Shown: in pieces, positions 1 through 8,205 of the stretch
Layout of the letters: each line of letters opens with the position of its first letter
Position numbering within the stretch: position 1 is the first letter of the stretch
From: Leptospiraceae bacterium
Lineage (GTDB): Bacteria; Spirochaetota; Leptospiria; Leptospirales; Leptonemataceae
Assembly (NCBI GenBank): GCA_025059995.1
Contig: JANXCF010000002.1
Location: forward strand, 124,001 to 188,000
Length of the DNA: 64,000 bases
Direction: 5' to 3'
The notes under the pieces: generated by a model
What the model was told of the DNA's origin: nothing
Databases searched by the model: none
What the model saw: the letters and a program-made list of their open reading frames with translations, nothing else
Made by a program: the position numbers and the translations under genes

Positions 1-1
1 C

Positions 2-604
2 CTTAATCGAATGAATGATTTTATCGAAGGATTTCGCATTACTGGGAAAGTACTTTTAAATGGAGAAGATATTTATGATAAAAAAATCGATCCTGTAGAA
101 ATACGTTTACGAGTCGGAATGGTGTTTCAAACTCCTAATCCATTCCCCAAATCTATTTACGAAAACATAGCTCTTGGTCCTCGAATCAATGGATATAAAG
201 GAGACTTAGATGAGTTAGTGTATGAGTCTTTATCAAAAGCGTATTTATGGGATGAGGTTAAAGATAAACTTCATGAAAGTGCCTATTCTTTATCAGGTGG
301 ACAACAACAACGACTATGCATAGCACGTGCTATTGCTATGCAACCAGAAGTTTTATTAATGGACGAACCCACAGCAAGTTTGGATCCGATTTCTACGAGA
401 AAAATAGAGGAGTTGATTTTTGAACTAAAAGAATTCTACACCATCATAATTGTTACTCACAATATGCAACAAGCTGCGAGGGTAGGAGATTTTACCGCCT
501 TGTTCTATCAAGGAAGACTCATAGAATATGATAGTACCTTCAAGATTTTTACCAGTCCAAAAGAAAAATTGACAGAAGATTACATCACAGGTAGATTCGG
601 TTAA
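2..604 (+). CDS. pstB: Phosphate ABC transporter ATP-binding protein PstB (5' end outside window)
   Basis: This is the ATPase that drives high-affinity phosphate import on the cytoplasmic face of the PstSCAB transporter. The reading frame is open from base 2, and the residues before the first internal Met (Leu-Asn-Arg-Met-Asn-Asp) match the usual PstB sequence, so the true start and the Walker A loop lie upstream of the window. Visible are the Q-loop ([12 protein letters not shown], near base 115), the ABC signature LSGGQQQR (about 290-312), Walker B with [12 protein letters not shown] (about 355-387) and the switch histidine in VTHNMQQA. Its stop codon overlaps the next start (TAATG), so the methyltransferase gene that follows is probably translationally coupled. 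PstB is more often followed by phoU, which is not here. Confidence 0.93.
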   Translation, partial: LNRMNDFIEGFRITGKVLLNGEDIYDKKIDPVEIRLRVGMVFQTPNPFPKSIYENIALGPRINGYKGDLDELVYESLSKAYLWDEVKDKLHESAYSLSGGQQQRLCIARAIAMQPEVLLMDEPTASLDPISTRKIEELIFELKEFYTIIIVTHNMQQAARVGDFTALFYQGRLIEYDSTFKIFTSPKEKLTEDYITGRFG

Positions 605-1206
605 TGGATAGCCAAGAAGCATGGGAAAGTTATTACAAAAACACAAATCACAACTTGATCTATCCCGATGAAAACCTGATCCGAATCATCGAAAAAATAT
701 ATCAACCCAGCTGGCAAAAGGCATTAGACTTTGGATGTGGAAACGGAAGAAACCTGAGATATTTAAAAACAAAAAACATTCCTTTTCTTTATGGTTTAGA
801 CTTTTCGCAAGAAATCATAAGAAAAAATCAAGAACGTCCAGCGGGAATAGTTTATCTTCATTATCAAAATCACTCCCATCTACCATTTCCTGATGATGAT
901 TTTGATTTAGTAATTTGTTGGGGGGTTTTGCATTATAACCCTAAACCTATTAGAGAATTTCTTCTTCGAGAATTTCGTCGTGTTTTAAAATCCGATGGTT
1001 ACTTAGTGGGAACATTTCGTTCAAATCGTGATACATATTTTTATCAGTCTGAAGTAAAAAATGCCTTTATAGAATTCTTTGAGGAACAACAAATTTATGA
1101 AGAACTAAAAGATTTCACCGACATAAAACTTTCTCATGTGGAACGAACTCTATTAGGAGATTTACAAACAAAGATAGCCCATTATCTGTTTGTTTCAAAA
1201 AAATAA
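604..1206 (+). CDS. Class I SAM-dependent methyltransferase, small
   Basis: This 200-residue protein has a Rossmann-type methyltransferase core. Motif I is DFGCGNG at residues 42-48, followed by the acidic end of strand 2 (GLDFS), a D-D-F-D motif before strand 4 (DDDFDLVICWGVLHY) and a later RVLKSDGYLVGTF segment typical of the methyltransferase 11/25 families. The substrate cannot be read from the sequence. The start codon overlaps the stop of pstB by one base, so the gene is probably expressed with the phosphate transporter. I see no phosphate-related feature in the protein itself, so a functional link is only suggested by position. Confidence 0.8.
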   Translation: MDSQEAWESYYKNTNHNLIYPDENLIRIIEKIYQPSWQKALDFGCGNGRNLRYLKTKNIPFLYGLDFSQEIIRKNQERPAGIVYLHYQNHSHLPFPDDDFDLVICWGVLHYNPKPIREFLLREFRRVLKSDGYLVGTFRSNRDTYFYQSEVKNAFIEFFEEQQIYEELKDFTDIKLSHVERTLLGDLQTKIAHYLFVSKK

Positions 1207-1236
1207 AATTTTAGTAGTATAGAATTAGATTTTTAA

Positions 1237-1264
1237 TTGAATTCACATGATAAATTAATACAAT
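1237..1264 (+). promoter_or_regulatory. Possible sigma70-type promoter for the ODP-SpoIIE gene
   Basis: TTGAAT at 1237-1242 and TACAAT at 1259-1264 are separated by 16 bases. Transcription would begin only a few bases before the ATG at 1275. No Shine-Dalgarno sequence is visible before that ATG, so a nearly leaderless transcript would fit. In DNA this AT-rich such matches arise by chance, so this is weak. Confidence 0.3.
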
Positions 1265-1274
1265 TGTTATTAAT

Positions 1275-3374
1275 ATGAATACTACATTAGATTTTACAAA
1301 AGCAATTGAGATTGCCAAAAATACGTATTGGATTGGAAAGTATTTAGAAAATGACCCATTTCAATGTCATCCCTATTTAATCGTTAACAATAACGAATCT
1401 ATCCTGATAGATCCTGGCTCTATGTTAGAGATTGATGCAATTATAGAAAAGATTAACAGTGTATCTAATATACAAAACATTAAATATATCATACTTCACC
1501 ACCAGGATCCCGACTTAGCAGCAGCGGTTCCTTACTTGGAAACATTAATCCAACGGGATGATTTGGTAATTATTACCCATAGTAGGATGACGTTTTTAGT
1601 GAAACATTATGGAATTAAATCTCAATATTATCGCATTGATCATCAGAACTTCGAGATAGACATAAATGGATATAAATTAAAGTTTTATACAACTCCCTAT
1701 TGTCATTCACCTGGCGCCTTTATGACATATGACGTTCAAACCAAAGTGCTATTTTCAAGTGATTTGTTTGGTGGATTAGAAGAAAGTTGGGAATTCTACG
1801 CAGGTGATGATTATTTCAAAAAAATTGAAGGTTTTCACATGGCATACATGCCAAGTAGAGATATCTTGAACTATTCTTTAAGAAAGATCGAAAACTTGGA
1901 TATTGAACTTATAGCACCTCAGCATGGATCAATCATTACTAAAGACAAAATTAAGCCATTGATTGAGAAAATGAAAGAAATGGAATGCGGCTTGTATATA
2001 GAAAAGAAATATTCAGAGGATTTAACTTCAACTATTTTGAAATTGAATCAACTCAAAAAAGAGTTTGAAGTTTCATTGGAAGAAATCAAGCAATTGAAAA
2101 GAAGTCAAGATGGTGATTATTATCTTGCTACTTTATTGATTAAGCCATTGATTGTAAATAAAATCAATAGCGATAAATTCAAGATAGATTTTATCAACAT
2201 TCAAAAGAAATCTTTTCTCTTCAAGAATAAACACAATCAGTTAGGTGGTGATTTGTGTTATGCAAATTATATAAAAATCAATAATCAGAACTATATCTTG
2301 TTTTTTAACGGCGATGCCATGGGGAAATCCATTCAGGGAACGAGCGGTGCAATCGTGATGGGGACAATTTTAAACTCCATTTCTTATCGTCATTTTGATT
2401 ATGTTCAAAGTATGTCGGAATTCTTTCACATATCAGAATTTTTCTATGAAATTTATAATGAAATTCAAAGTATCTTTCTTTCATTTAGTGGAGCTATGAT
2501 GTTATCAGGTGTTTTAGGAATCATTGATGAAAAAGAAGAAAAGATGTATTATATCAATGCAGAACATCCTTATGTGGTTCTTTATAGAGATGGCAAAGCA
2601 AGTTATATAGATAAAGAACTAACACTAAGAAAATTTGGATTTCTTTCTGAGTTTTCTTTGAAAGTAAATATGTTTGATTTCAAAGAAAATGATGTGATAT
2701 TCATAGGAAGTGATGGTAAAGATGACCTTTTACTTTATGATGGTGTTGAAAAAAAATTAAACACAGATCCAAATCTCTTTTTGTCTATTGTTGAAAAAAA
2801 TCAAGGGAAGTTGAAAAATATAATTAATTTTATTTATAAAATTTCAGAACCTACAGATGATATATCAATCATGCGAATTTCTTTTAAGGAACATAATTAT
2901 AATAAAAATCATCATATTATTGATGAAGATAGAATATACAAAATCAAGATCAAAAGTTATATTCGCCAGAAAAACTTTAAAAAGGCTTTGGAATTAATGG
3001 AAGGACCTTCAGAAAATCAACCAGTTGATATTCTACTTTATCGAGGATATTGTTTCTTGAATTTGCAAAGGTATCTCAAAGCTCTTAAGTACTTATTGAA
3101 GGCAAAAGAAAAACAACCTGATAATCCAGTTGTGTTGAAGTTTCTTGGATTAGCTTATTATTACTTAAAGAACTATAAGTTAGCAAAAGAATATTGGGAA
3201 AAAGCTATAGAATTAAAACCAGAAGATTCCTTGCTCAATAAAAATTTGAAAAAAGTCAATTCTATTTTGGAACGCCAACGAGTATTGATGGGAAAAGCAC
3301 AAGGATTATCACAAGGGGTAGATAAGAAAGAACAACAAATAGATACACTCAAATATGAATTAGAAAAGATTTAA
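1275..3374 (+). CDS. Fusion of oxygen-binding di-iron (ODP) domain, SpoIIE/PP2C phosphatase and TPR repeats
   Basis: This 699-residue protein has no transmembrane segment. Residues 1-235 form a metallo-beta-lactamase fold of the flavodiiron/ODP type. The predicted iron ligands are H76, D78 and D80 (in HHQDPD), H144 (CHSPGA), D163 (FSSD) and H217 (PQHG). No flavodoxin domain follows, so it is more likely a sensor than an oxygen or NO reductase. A short, probably coiled linker leads to a SpoIIE/RsbU-type phosphatase (about 285-535) with metal-binding positions in GGD (D326), NGDAMGK (D347), SDG (D480) and TDD (D528, D529). TPR-like helices occupy about 560-660. I infer an O2-, NO- or redox-controlled phosphatase acting on an anti-anti-sigma factor or similar partner. 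No such partner is encoded next to it. The stop overlaps the start of the following methyltransferase (TAATG). Confidence 0.85.
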   Translation: MNTTLDFTKAIEIAKNTYWIGKYLENDPFQCHPYLIVNNNESILIDPGSMLEIDAIIEKINSVSNIQNIKYIILHHQDPDLAAAVPYLETLIQRDDLVIITHSRMTFLVKHYGIKSQYYRIDHQNFEIDINGYKLKFYTTPYCHSPGAFMTYDVQTKVLFSSDLFGGLEESWEFYAGDDYFKKIEGFHMAYMPSRDILNYSLRKIENLDIELIAPQHGSIITKDKIKPLIEKMKEMECGLYIEKKYSEDLTSTILKLNQLKKEFEVSLEEIKQLKRSQDGDYYLATLLIKPLIVNKINSDKFKIDFINIQKKSFLFKNKHNQLGGDLCYANYIKINNQNYILFFNGDAMGKSIQGTSGAIVMGTILNSISYRHFDYVQSMSEFFHISEFFYEIYNEIQSIFLSFSGAMMLSGVLGIIDEKEEKMYYINAEHPYVVLYRDGKASYIDKELTLRKFGFLSEFSLKVNMFDFKENDVIFIGSDGKDDLLLYDGVEKKLNTDPNLFLSIVEKNQGKLKNIINFIYKISEPTDDISIMRISFKEHNYNKNHHIIDEDRIYKIKIKSYIRQKNFKKALELMEGPSENQPVDILLYRGYCFLNLQRYLKALKYLLKAKEKQPDNPVVLKFLGLAYYYLKNYKLAKEYWEKAIELKPEDSLLNKNLKKVNSILERQRVLMGKAQGLSQGVDKKEQQIDTLKYELEKI

Positions 3375-4246
3375 TGGATTGTCCTTTTTGTGAGGTTCCC
3401 ACGAGTCTTTTATTTCATATTAAAAAGTTCAGTGAGCCTTTTTCTATCTATATTTGCAAAAATTGTGGATTACAACATAAATACCCTCAAAATCAATCAA
3501 ACTACTATACAAAAGACTATTATGAAGGAAAAGCTGAATATAGTTATATTGACGAAAGGAGATATTTCCCCTTCTTCGAGCAAGTTTGGAGAGCAAGGTT
3601 AAAAACCATCAAAAAATATAAACCTCCTCCTTTGAGGTTTCTCGATGTAGGTTGTGGATTTGGAGGATTTGTCTTGACTGCCTTACGAATGGGGTATGAC
3701 GCTGAGGGGATTGATGTTTCTGAATATGCTGTTGAGGAAGCAAAGAAAAATCAAGATTTGAAAAATCGAATTTATCATACTGATCTTTTAAGCTTTGAGC
3801 CAAAAAAAAAATACGATGTAATCACTTTGATTGAAGTGATTGAACACCTAACTAACCCTAAAAGTGTTTTTGAAAAATTATCAGACCTCTTAAATCCAAA
3901 AGGTCTTTTGGTAATCCAAACGGCAAACATGGATGGTCTCCAAGCAAAACTATTAAAAGAACGATATCATTATTACTTACCTGGTCATTTATATTATTAT
4001 TCTAAAAAAAACTTAATAAACTTTTTAAAACTCTATGGTTTTGAGGATTTTATTCCTTTTCATGGGGTTGATTTTGGTTTGCTACCCAAATATAAAAAAA
4101 TGATGGGTTTTTTTGTGTCTTTTTGGGATTATAGAAAATTTCTAAGGGTGGGATTGTATCATTTTCTGAGTAAAATAGCCATAGGAAATTTTGCCATGAC
4201 AAGTTCTTTTGTTTTATATGCATTCAAGAAAAAGAGCTTTTTATGA
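3374..4246 (+). CDS. Class I SAM-dependent methyltransferase with N-terminal zinc-ribbon-like cysteines
   Basis: This 290-residue protein begins with two CxxC pairs (C3/C6 and C28/C31), which probably bind zinc. A methyltransferase core follows, with motif I DVGCGFG at 91-97, an acidic strand-2 end (EGIDVSEYA) and the segment VITLIEVIEHLTNP typical of the methyltransferase 12 / UbiG-like group. Proteins of this architecture often methylate sugars or small metabolites in surface-polysaccharide pathways, but no such genes are adjacent, so the substrate is unknown. The start overlaps the stop of the ODP-SpoIIE gene by one base. That implies coupled translation and perhaps a shared process. Confidence 0.8.
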   Translation: MDCPFCEVPTSLLFHIKKFSEPFSIYICKNCGLQHKYPQNQSNYYTKDYYEGKAEYSYIDERRYFPFFEQVWRARLKTIKKYKPPPLRFLDVGCGFGGFVLTALRMGYDAEGIDVSEYAVEEAKKNQDLKNRIYHTDLLSFEPKKKYDVITLIEVIEHLTNPKSVFEKLSDLLNPKGLLVIQTANMDGLQAKLLKERYHYYLPGHLYYYSKKNLINFLKLYGFEDFIPFHGVDFGLLPKYKKMMGFFVSFWDYRKFLRVGLYHFLSKIAIGNFAMTSSFVLYAFKKKSFL

Positions 4247-4307
4247 GAAATTTCTATGTTCCGCATTGTTCTTAAAATTTTCGAAAAGCTGTTTTATTTT
4301 TGCTACT

Positions 4308-4700
4308 TCATCCCCACCAACGGAAAATTTTTTGTAAGAATTCTATAAAATTCCACCATAGGTTCAGCCAAAAGGAATTTTGTTGATAACGTTTGAGGAG
4401 GTGTTTTGCTTTCTCGAGTTCTTCAGCTGTGAAGTTTTTTCTTATTTGGTTTTCTTCGAGTTCGATTAGGAGTCGCTTTTTTTTATCTCGAACATCAATG
4501 ATTTTGGCATCAATGGTATTCCAGCCTAAGCTTTTGGCTGCTAAATATCTTCGATAACCTGCAAGAAGTTCGTAGTTCTGATTAATAAGAATGGGTTGAA
4601 GTTGTCCGAACTCTGACATTGATTCCATCAAGTCATCCACGTTCGTTTTTCGATTTCGTATTCGTGGTGGAATTTTGATGTCCTTGAGAGGAATCTGCAT
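4308..4700 (-). CDS. ParB/Srx-fold protein without HTH domain, tryptophan-rich tail
   Basis: This is a 130-residue protein. Residues 1-90 match the ParB N-terminal domain: an IPLKDIKI start, EFGQLQPILI (30-39), the phosphate-binding GYRR (48-51, usually GERR) followed by YLAAKSLG, and EENQIR (82-87). The helix-turn-helix and dimerisation domains of chromosomal ParB are missing. Instead residues 106-130 form a short amphipathic or hydrophobic tail with five tryptophans (W111, W115, W116, W128, W129), which could sit on a membrane or a partner. I chose the ATG at 4700 because the longer frame starts at TTG and a GGA lies just upstream. It is transcribed divergently from trmH. The true partition parB should lie elsewhere, so this is a paralogue of unknown role. 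Confidence 0.75.
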   Translation of the reverse strand: MQIPLKDIKIPPRIRNRKTNVDDLMESMSEFGQLQPILINQNYELLAGYRRYLAAKSLGWNTIDAKIIDVRDKKKRLLIELEENQIRKNFTAEELEKAKHLLKRYQQNSFWLNLWWNFIEFLQKIFRWWG

Positions 4701-4732
4701 ATATCCAAACAATAGAAAAAAAATCCAGTTGC

Positions 4733-4762
4733 AAACAAAAACTAAAAATGACGTTTTTGTTT
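4733..4762. repeat. Perfect 10-bp inverted repeat between divergent genes
   Basis: AAACAAAAAC (4733-4742) and its exact reverse complement (4753-4762) flank a 10-base spacer. The second arm ends one base before the ATG of trmH at 4764. The repeat lies in the 63-base gap between the ParB-like gene and trmH, so it could be an operator, or a hairpin over the trmH ribosome-binding region. The arms are A/T-rich, so chance is possible. Confidence 0.5.
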
Positions 4763-4763
4763 C

Positions 4764-5438
4764 ATGATGGAATTCAATCTTTTGTGGGAGATGTTGACCG
4801 AGAGTCGCAGACGACGCTTTCTAAAGGTCTTAGAAGAACGAACACGCTACATTACAGTGGTTTTAGAAGATATTTTCGATCCTCACAATGGTTCGGCATG
4901 TTTACGTTCTTGTGAAGCCAATGGAATTCAGGATATTTACATCATTGAGCGGGAAAGACCTTTTACTACAAAAGAAGGGGTTTCTATGGGATCAGGGAAA
5001 TGGCTCACGTTGCATAAGTTCTCAAACACACAGCAGGATCCCACAGTAGAATGTCTAAAGGTTTTATCCCAAAAAAACTATCGGATTTATGGTATGAGTT
5101 CTTATGAAATCTCGGGTAAAGTAAATCGTTCATTGCAAGAATTATCATTGAGTCAGCCAGTAGCATTGGTATTTGGTTCTGAAAGGAATGGGCTAAGTAA
5201 TGTGGCACTAGAACATATAAATGAATTTATCCAAATCCCAATGTATGGTTTCGTGGAAAGCTACAACATTTCAGTGGCTTGTGCAATAGCAGTATATACC
5301 CTTGTTCAAAATTTAAGAAACACAAATTACTCTTGGAGATTATCAAAAGAAGAAAAACAAGAAGTCTTATGGGAATGGTTGAAAAAAGAATTTCCCGATC
5401 ATGAGAAAATTTTAAAAAATCAAATCAAAAGTTTTTAA
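4764..5438 (+). CDS. trmH: tRNA (guanosine-2'-O)-methyltransferase, TrmH/SpoU family
   Basis: This protein probably methylates the 2'-OH of G18 in tRNA using SAM, through the trefoil-knot SPOUT fold. Motif 1 is DPHNGSACLRSCEANG with the likely catalytic R48, motif 2 is ALVFGSERNGLS (about 134-145), and motif 3 is IQIPMYGFVESYNISVA (156-172), which closes the knot. The length of 224 residues and the absence of an extra N-terminal domain fit TrmH better than RlmB (TrmB here would be a different fold). Two ATGs lie side by side at 4764 and 4767, with no obvious Shine-Dalgarno sequence. A 10-bp inverted repeat abuts the start. The exact tRNA position modified is inferred from the family. Confidence 0.85.
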   Translation: MMEFNLLWEMLTESRRRRFLKVLEERTRYITVVLEDIFDPHNGSACLRSCEANGIQDIYIIERERPFTTKEGVSMGSGKWLTLHKFSNTQQDPTVECLKVLSQKNYRIYGMSSYEISGKVNRSLQELSLSQPVALVFGSERNGLSNVALEHINEFIQIPMYGFVESYNISVACAIAVYTLVQNLRNTNYSWRLSKEEKQEVLWEWLKKEFPDHEKILKNQIKSF

Positions 5439-5490
5439 ATAAATTCGAAAAATCATTGAACTTTTTGAATTGTTTCTCAAAATTGTGTAT

Positions 5491-7416
5491 ATGACATCCC
5501 AAAGCTTAAAGCAAAGAATCACAGATTTTTTGATAAAATACGTCCCCTTTTCATACATAAAAGAAGAAGATTTGCTCAAACTTGCTGGAACTTGCAAAAT
5601 CAAAGTCGTTAATCAAGGTGAGTTCATATTTCGTGAAGGTGAGAATCCGCCAAAAGAATTTTATGTAATTCATCAAGGTTCAGTGGAGTTATTAGACGAA
5701 AAGACTAATGAAATCATAGAAGTTTTAGAAGAAGGGGATTTGTTTGGTATTGCAGCTTTACTTGCCAAGCGATCATATATTTTTTCTGCTAAAGCAACAG
5801 AGGATACAATCCTATACATTCTTTCGTATGATATTTTTTATGAATATATACAAAAATATCCAAGGGTGTTACGCTTTTTTTCTTCTGGTTTCGCTCCTGG
5901 TATGCAGCAATTCAAAAAGCAAAATATTTCTTTTCAGGATCAAGTCTTGCGAACCGTGGTGGCTCATGATGAAGTCTTGGAGTTACGAATCAACAAAAAC
6001 GTAATTACGGCGAAACCAGATGCTACCGTGCAAGAAATCGCCAAAATCATGACTGAAAAAAACATTGGATCTATGATAATAGCTGATGAAGAACGACGTC
6101 CATTAGGAATCATAACAGATTCAGATTTACGGAAAAAAATTGCTACGGGAAAATTCCCCATCACGGCAAAGGCACGGGATATTATGTCTGCACCAGTATT
6201 CACATTACCACCAGAAATCACCGCAACAGAAGCCATCATTCAAATGATGAAACGAAATATCCGACATTTGGTTTTAACACAGGATGGAACCAATCAAACC
6301 CCAATTTATGGGATCGTTTCAGAACATGATTTGTTAGTATTACATGGAAACAATCCAGCGGTTTTAGTAAAAGAAGTTCAGAGTATATCAAGCTTAAAGA
6401 CTGATATTTTACGTATCATACGAGAAAAAACTGATACTTTAATCAAAAGCTATCTGGAGCAAGATTTGTCTTTGCCTTTTATCACTAACACCATCACGTT
6501 AATTCATGATAATTTGATTGAAAAAGCCATCAAACTTGCAAAAGAAAAACTCAAAGAAGAATTCCCAGAATATCCACAACCACCTGTGAAGTTTGCTTGG
6601 CTTTCTATGGGTAGTGAAGGAAGAAAAGAACAAACTTTGCGAACGGATCAGGACAATGCCATCATCTACGAAGATCCACAAGAAGAAGATAAAGAAAAGA
6701 TACAAAAATATTTCTTACGAATGGGGGAATTGGTGAATCAGTTCTTGGTGGACTATGGATTTAGTGAATGTCCTGCTAATATTATGGCGAGGAATCCTGA
6801 GTGGTGTAAACCTGTATCTGTGTGGAAAAATTACTTTCGAAAGTGGATTGAAGTTCCTGCAGAGAAGAATCTTCTGAATGCTACGATTTTTTTTGACTTT
6901 CGTGTTGCTTATGGGGATGAGTCACTTGCCCAAGAATTACGAGATGTGATTTATAAATACAAAAATCCGTTCTTCTTGGTGTTTTTGGCGAAGGAAGCGG
7001 CAACAAGCGCTCCTCCTTTAAACTTCTTTCGAAATTTCATTGTAGAAAAGTCAGGAGAGCACAAAAATGAATTCGACCTAAAAGGAAGAAGCATCAAACC
7101 CTTAGTAGATGCGGCTAGGGTTCTTGCCATTGATTTTCAAATCCTTGAGTATTCTTCTACCATAGAGCGATATGAAAAACTCAAAGAAGTGGATCCAGTA
7201 AATCAACATATTTATAGAGATGCCATTGATTCATTTCAACTTTACTTAAAATTACGAACTTATTTTGGTTTCAAAAATCAAGACTCTGGTAGATACATCA
7301 AACCAGAGGAGCTAAGTAAATTAGAAAAACAAATGCTCAAGAATTCCTTTTTAGCGATTGAAAACATCCAAAAACTTTTAGAAGCTCGATACCAGCTAAA
7401 TTTGATAAGGGAATAG
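5491..7416 (+). CDS. Cyclic-nucleotide-binding / CBS / DUF294 nucleotidyltransferase-like signalling protein
   Basis: I start this 641-residue protein at the ATG at 5491; a longer frame opens at 5470. Counting from 5491, it has a cyclic-nucleotide-binding (Crp-type) domain (about 18-125), a pair of CBS domains (about 163-290, ending GIVSEHDLLV), a DUF294 nucleotidyltransferase-like domain with the GSEGRKEQTLRTDQDN signature (near 370-385) and a helical DUF294 C-terminal domain. Families with this layout are thought to sense adenine nucleotides through the CBS pair, but the catalytic activity is not established. The exonuclease gene begins 3 bases after its stop. This pairing is common in bacteria, which suggests a shared function. 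Confidence 0.88.
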   Translation: MTSQSLKQRITDFLIKYVPFSYIKEEDLLKLAGTCKIKVVNQGEFIFREGENPPKEFYVIHQGSVELLDEKTNEIIEVLEEGDLFGIAALLAKRSYIFSAKATEDTILYILSYDIFYEYIQKYPRVLRFFSSGFAPGMQQFKKQNISFQDQVLRTVVAHDEVLELRINKNVITAKPDATVQEIAKIMTEKNIGSMIIADEERRPLGIITDSDLRKKIATGKFPITAKARDIMSAPVFTLPPEITATEAIIQMMKRNIRHLVLTQDGTNQTPIYGIVSEHDLLVLHGNNPAVLVKEVQSISSLKTDILRIIREKTDTLIKSYLEQDLSLPFITNTITLIHDNLIEKAIKLAKEKLKEEFPEYPQPPVKFAWLSMGSEGRKEQTLRTDQDNAIIYEDPQEEDKEKIQKYFLRMGELVNQFLVDYGFSECPANIMARNPEWCKPVSVWKNYFRKWIEVPAEKNLLNATIFFDFRVAYGDESLAQELRDVIYKYKNPFFLVFLAKEAATSAPPLNFFRNFIVEKSGEHKNEFDLKGRSIKPLVDAARVLAIDFQILEYSSTIERYEKLKEVDPVNQHIYRDAIDSFQLYLKLRTYFGFKNQDSGRYIKPEELSKLEKQMLKNSFLAIENIQKLLEARYQLNLIRE

Positions 7417-7419
7417 TTC

Positions 7420-8136
7420 ATGAAATTTCTCGACAAGTACAAACTCAAATTATGGAAAAAAAAGTATTGTAATAGTAAAAATTCATCTATGGCGGTTTGC
7501 CATTACTTAGAAAGCATCGAAAAAAATAAAATCTTTACAGAACCGGAAAAAAATCGTTATATAATTTTAGATACTGAAACAACGGGATTGGACTACAAGA
7601 ACGATCAGGTTCTATCGATTGGAGCGATTAGGATTGAGAATTTGGAAATCAATATCAGTGATTCTTTTGAGGTGATACTACAAACAGAAACGGCAGGTGA
7701 CAAAGAAAGTATCGCTGTTCACGGAATTCGAACTCAAGATGTGAAACAAGGAATTCAAAGGGATTTCGCCTTCGAGCAGTTTCTTTATTTTTTGCAGGGT
7801 GATATTATTGTTGGACATCACATTCTTTTTGACAAGCTAATTTTATCAAACAACATCAAAAAAATTTTTTCGATTGAGTTACTTAATCCCATCATTGATA
7901 CGTTCGATGTTGCTATTTACTATGAAAACCTTGTAAAAAAAAGAAATGTGATTCCTGAAGAGGCTAATCCAGAGGAATTTTCTTTGGATAATCTTTTGAA
8001 TAGATTTCGCATCAAAAGCAGTGGAAGGCATACTTCCATTGGGGATGCACTGCTAACTGCGGAGTTGTTTCTCAGAATGATGAAAAAATTAATCCAACAA
8101 AAAAACTTTCGAATTGAAAGTTTAATCAAATATTGA
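7420..8136 (+). CDS. DnaQ-type 3'-5' exonuclease
   Basis: This 238-residue protein is an RNase T/DnaQ superfamily exonuclease (DEDDh type). Exo I is D51-T-E53 in LDTETTGL, Exo II contains D138 in GHHILFDKL, and Exo III is H204 with D209 in GRHTSIGDA. The segment VHGIRTQDV (about 100-108) is also typical of epsilon-like exonucleases. An N-terminal stretch of about 45 basic residues precedes the domain. It is encoded 3 bases after the CBS/DUF294 gene. In many bacteria this pair replaces a stand-alone dnaQ, but the replicative proofreader of this organism could instead be elsewhere, so I assign no symbol. Confidence 0.85.
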   Translation: MKFLDKYKLKLWKKKYCNSKNSSMAVCHYLESIEKNKIFTEPEKNRYIILDTETTGLDYKNDQVLSIGAIRIENLEINISDSFEVILQTETAGDKESIAVHGIRTQDVKQGIQRDFAFEQFLYFLQGDIIVGHHILFDKLILSNNIKKIFSIELLNPIIDTFDVAIYYENLVKKRNVIPEEANPEEFSLDNLLNRFRIKSSGRHTSIGDALLTAELFLRMMKKLIQQKNFRIESLIKY

Positions 8137-8205
8137 TTCTTTTGTTTTTGTTAAAAAAATCCCGTGTGATTTCTTGTTCAATCCACCGAAATAAAAATTG
8201 ATTTT

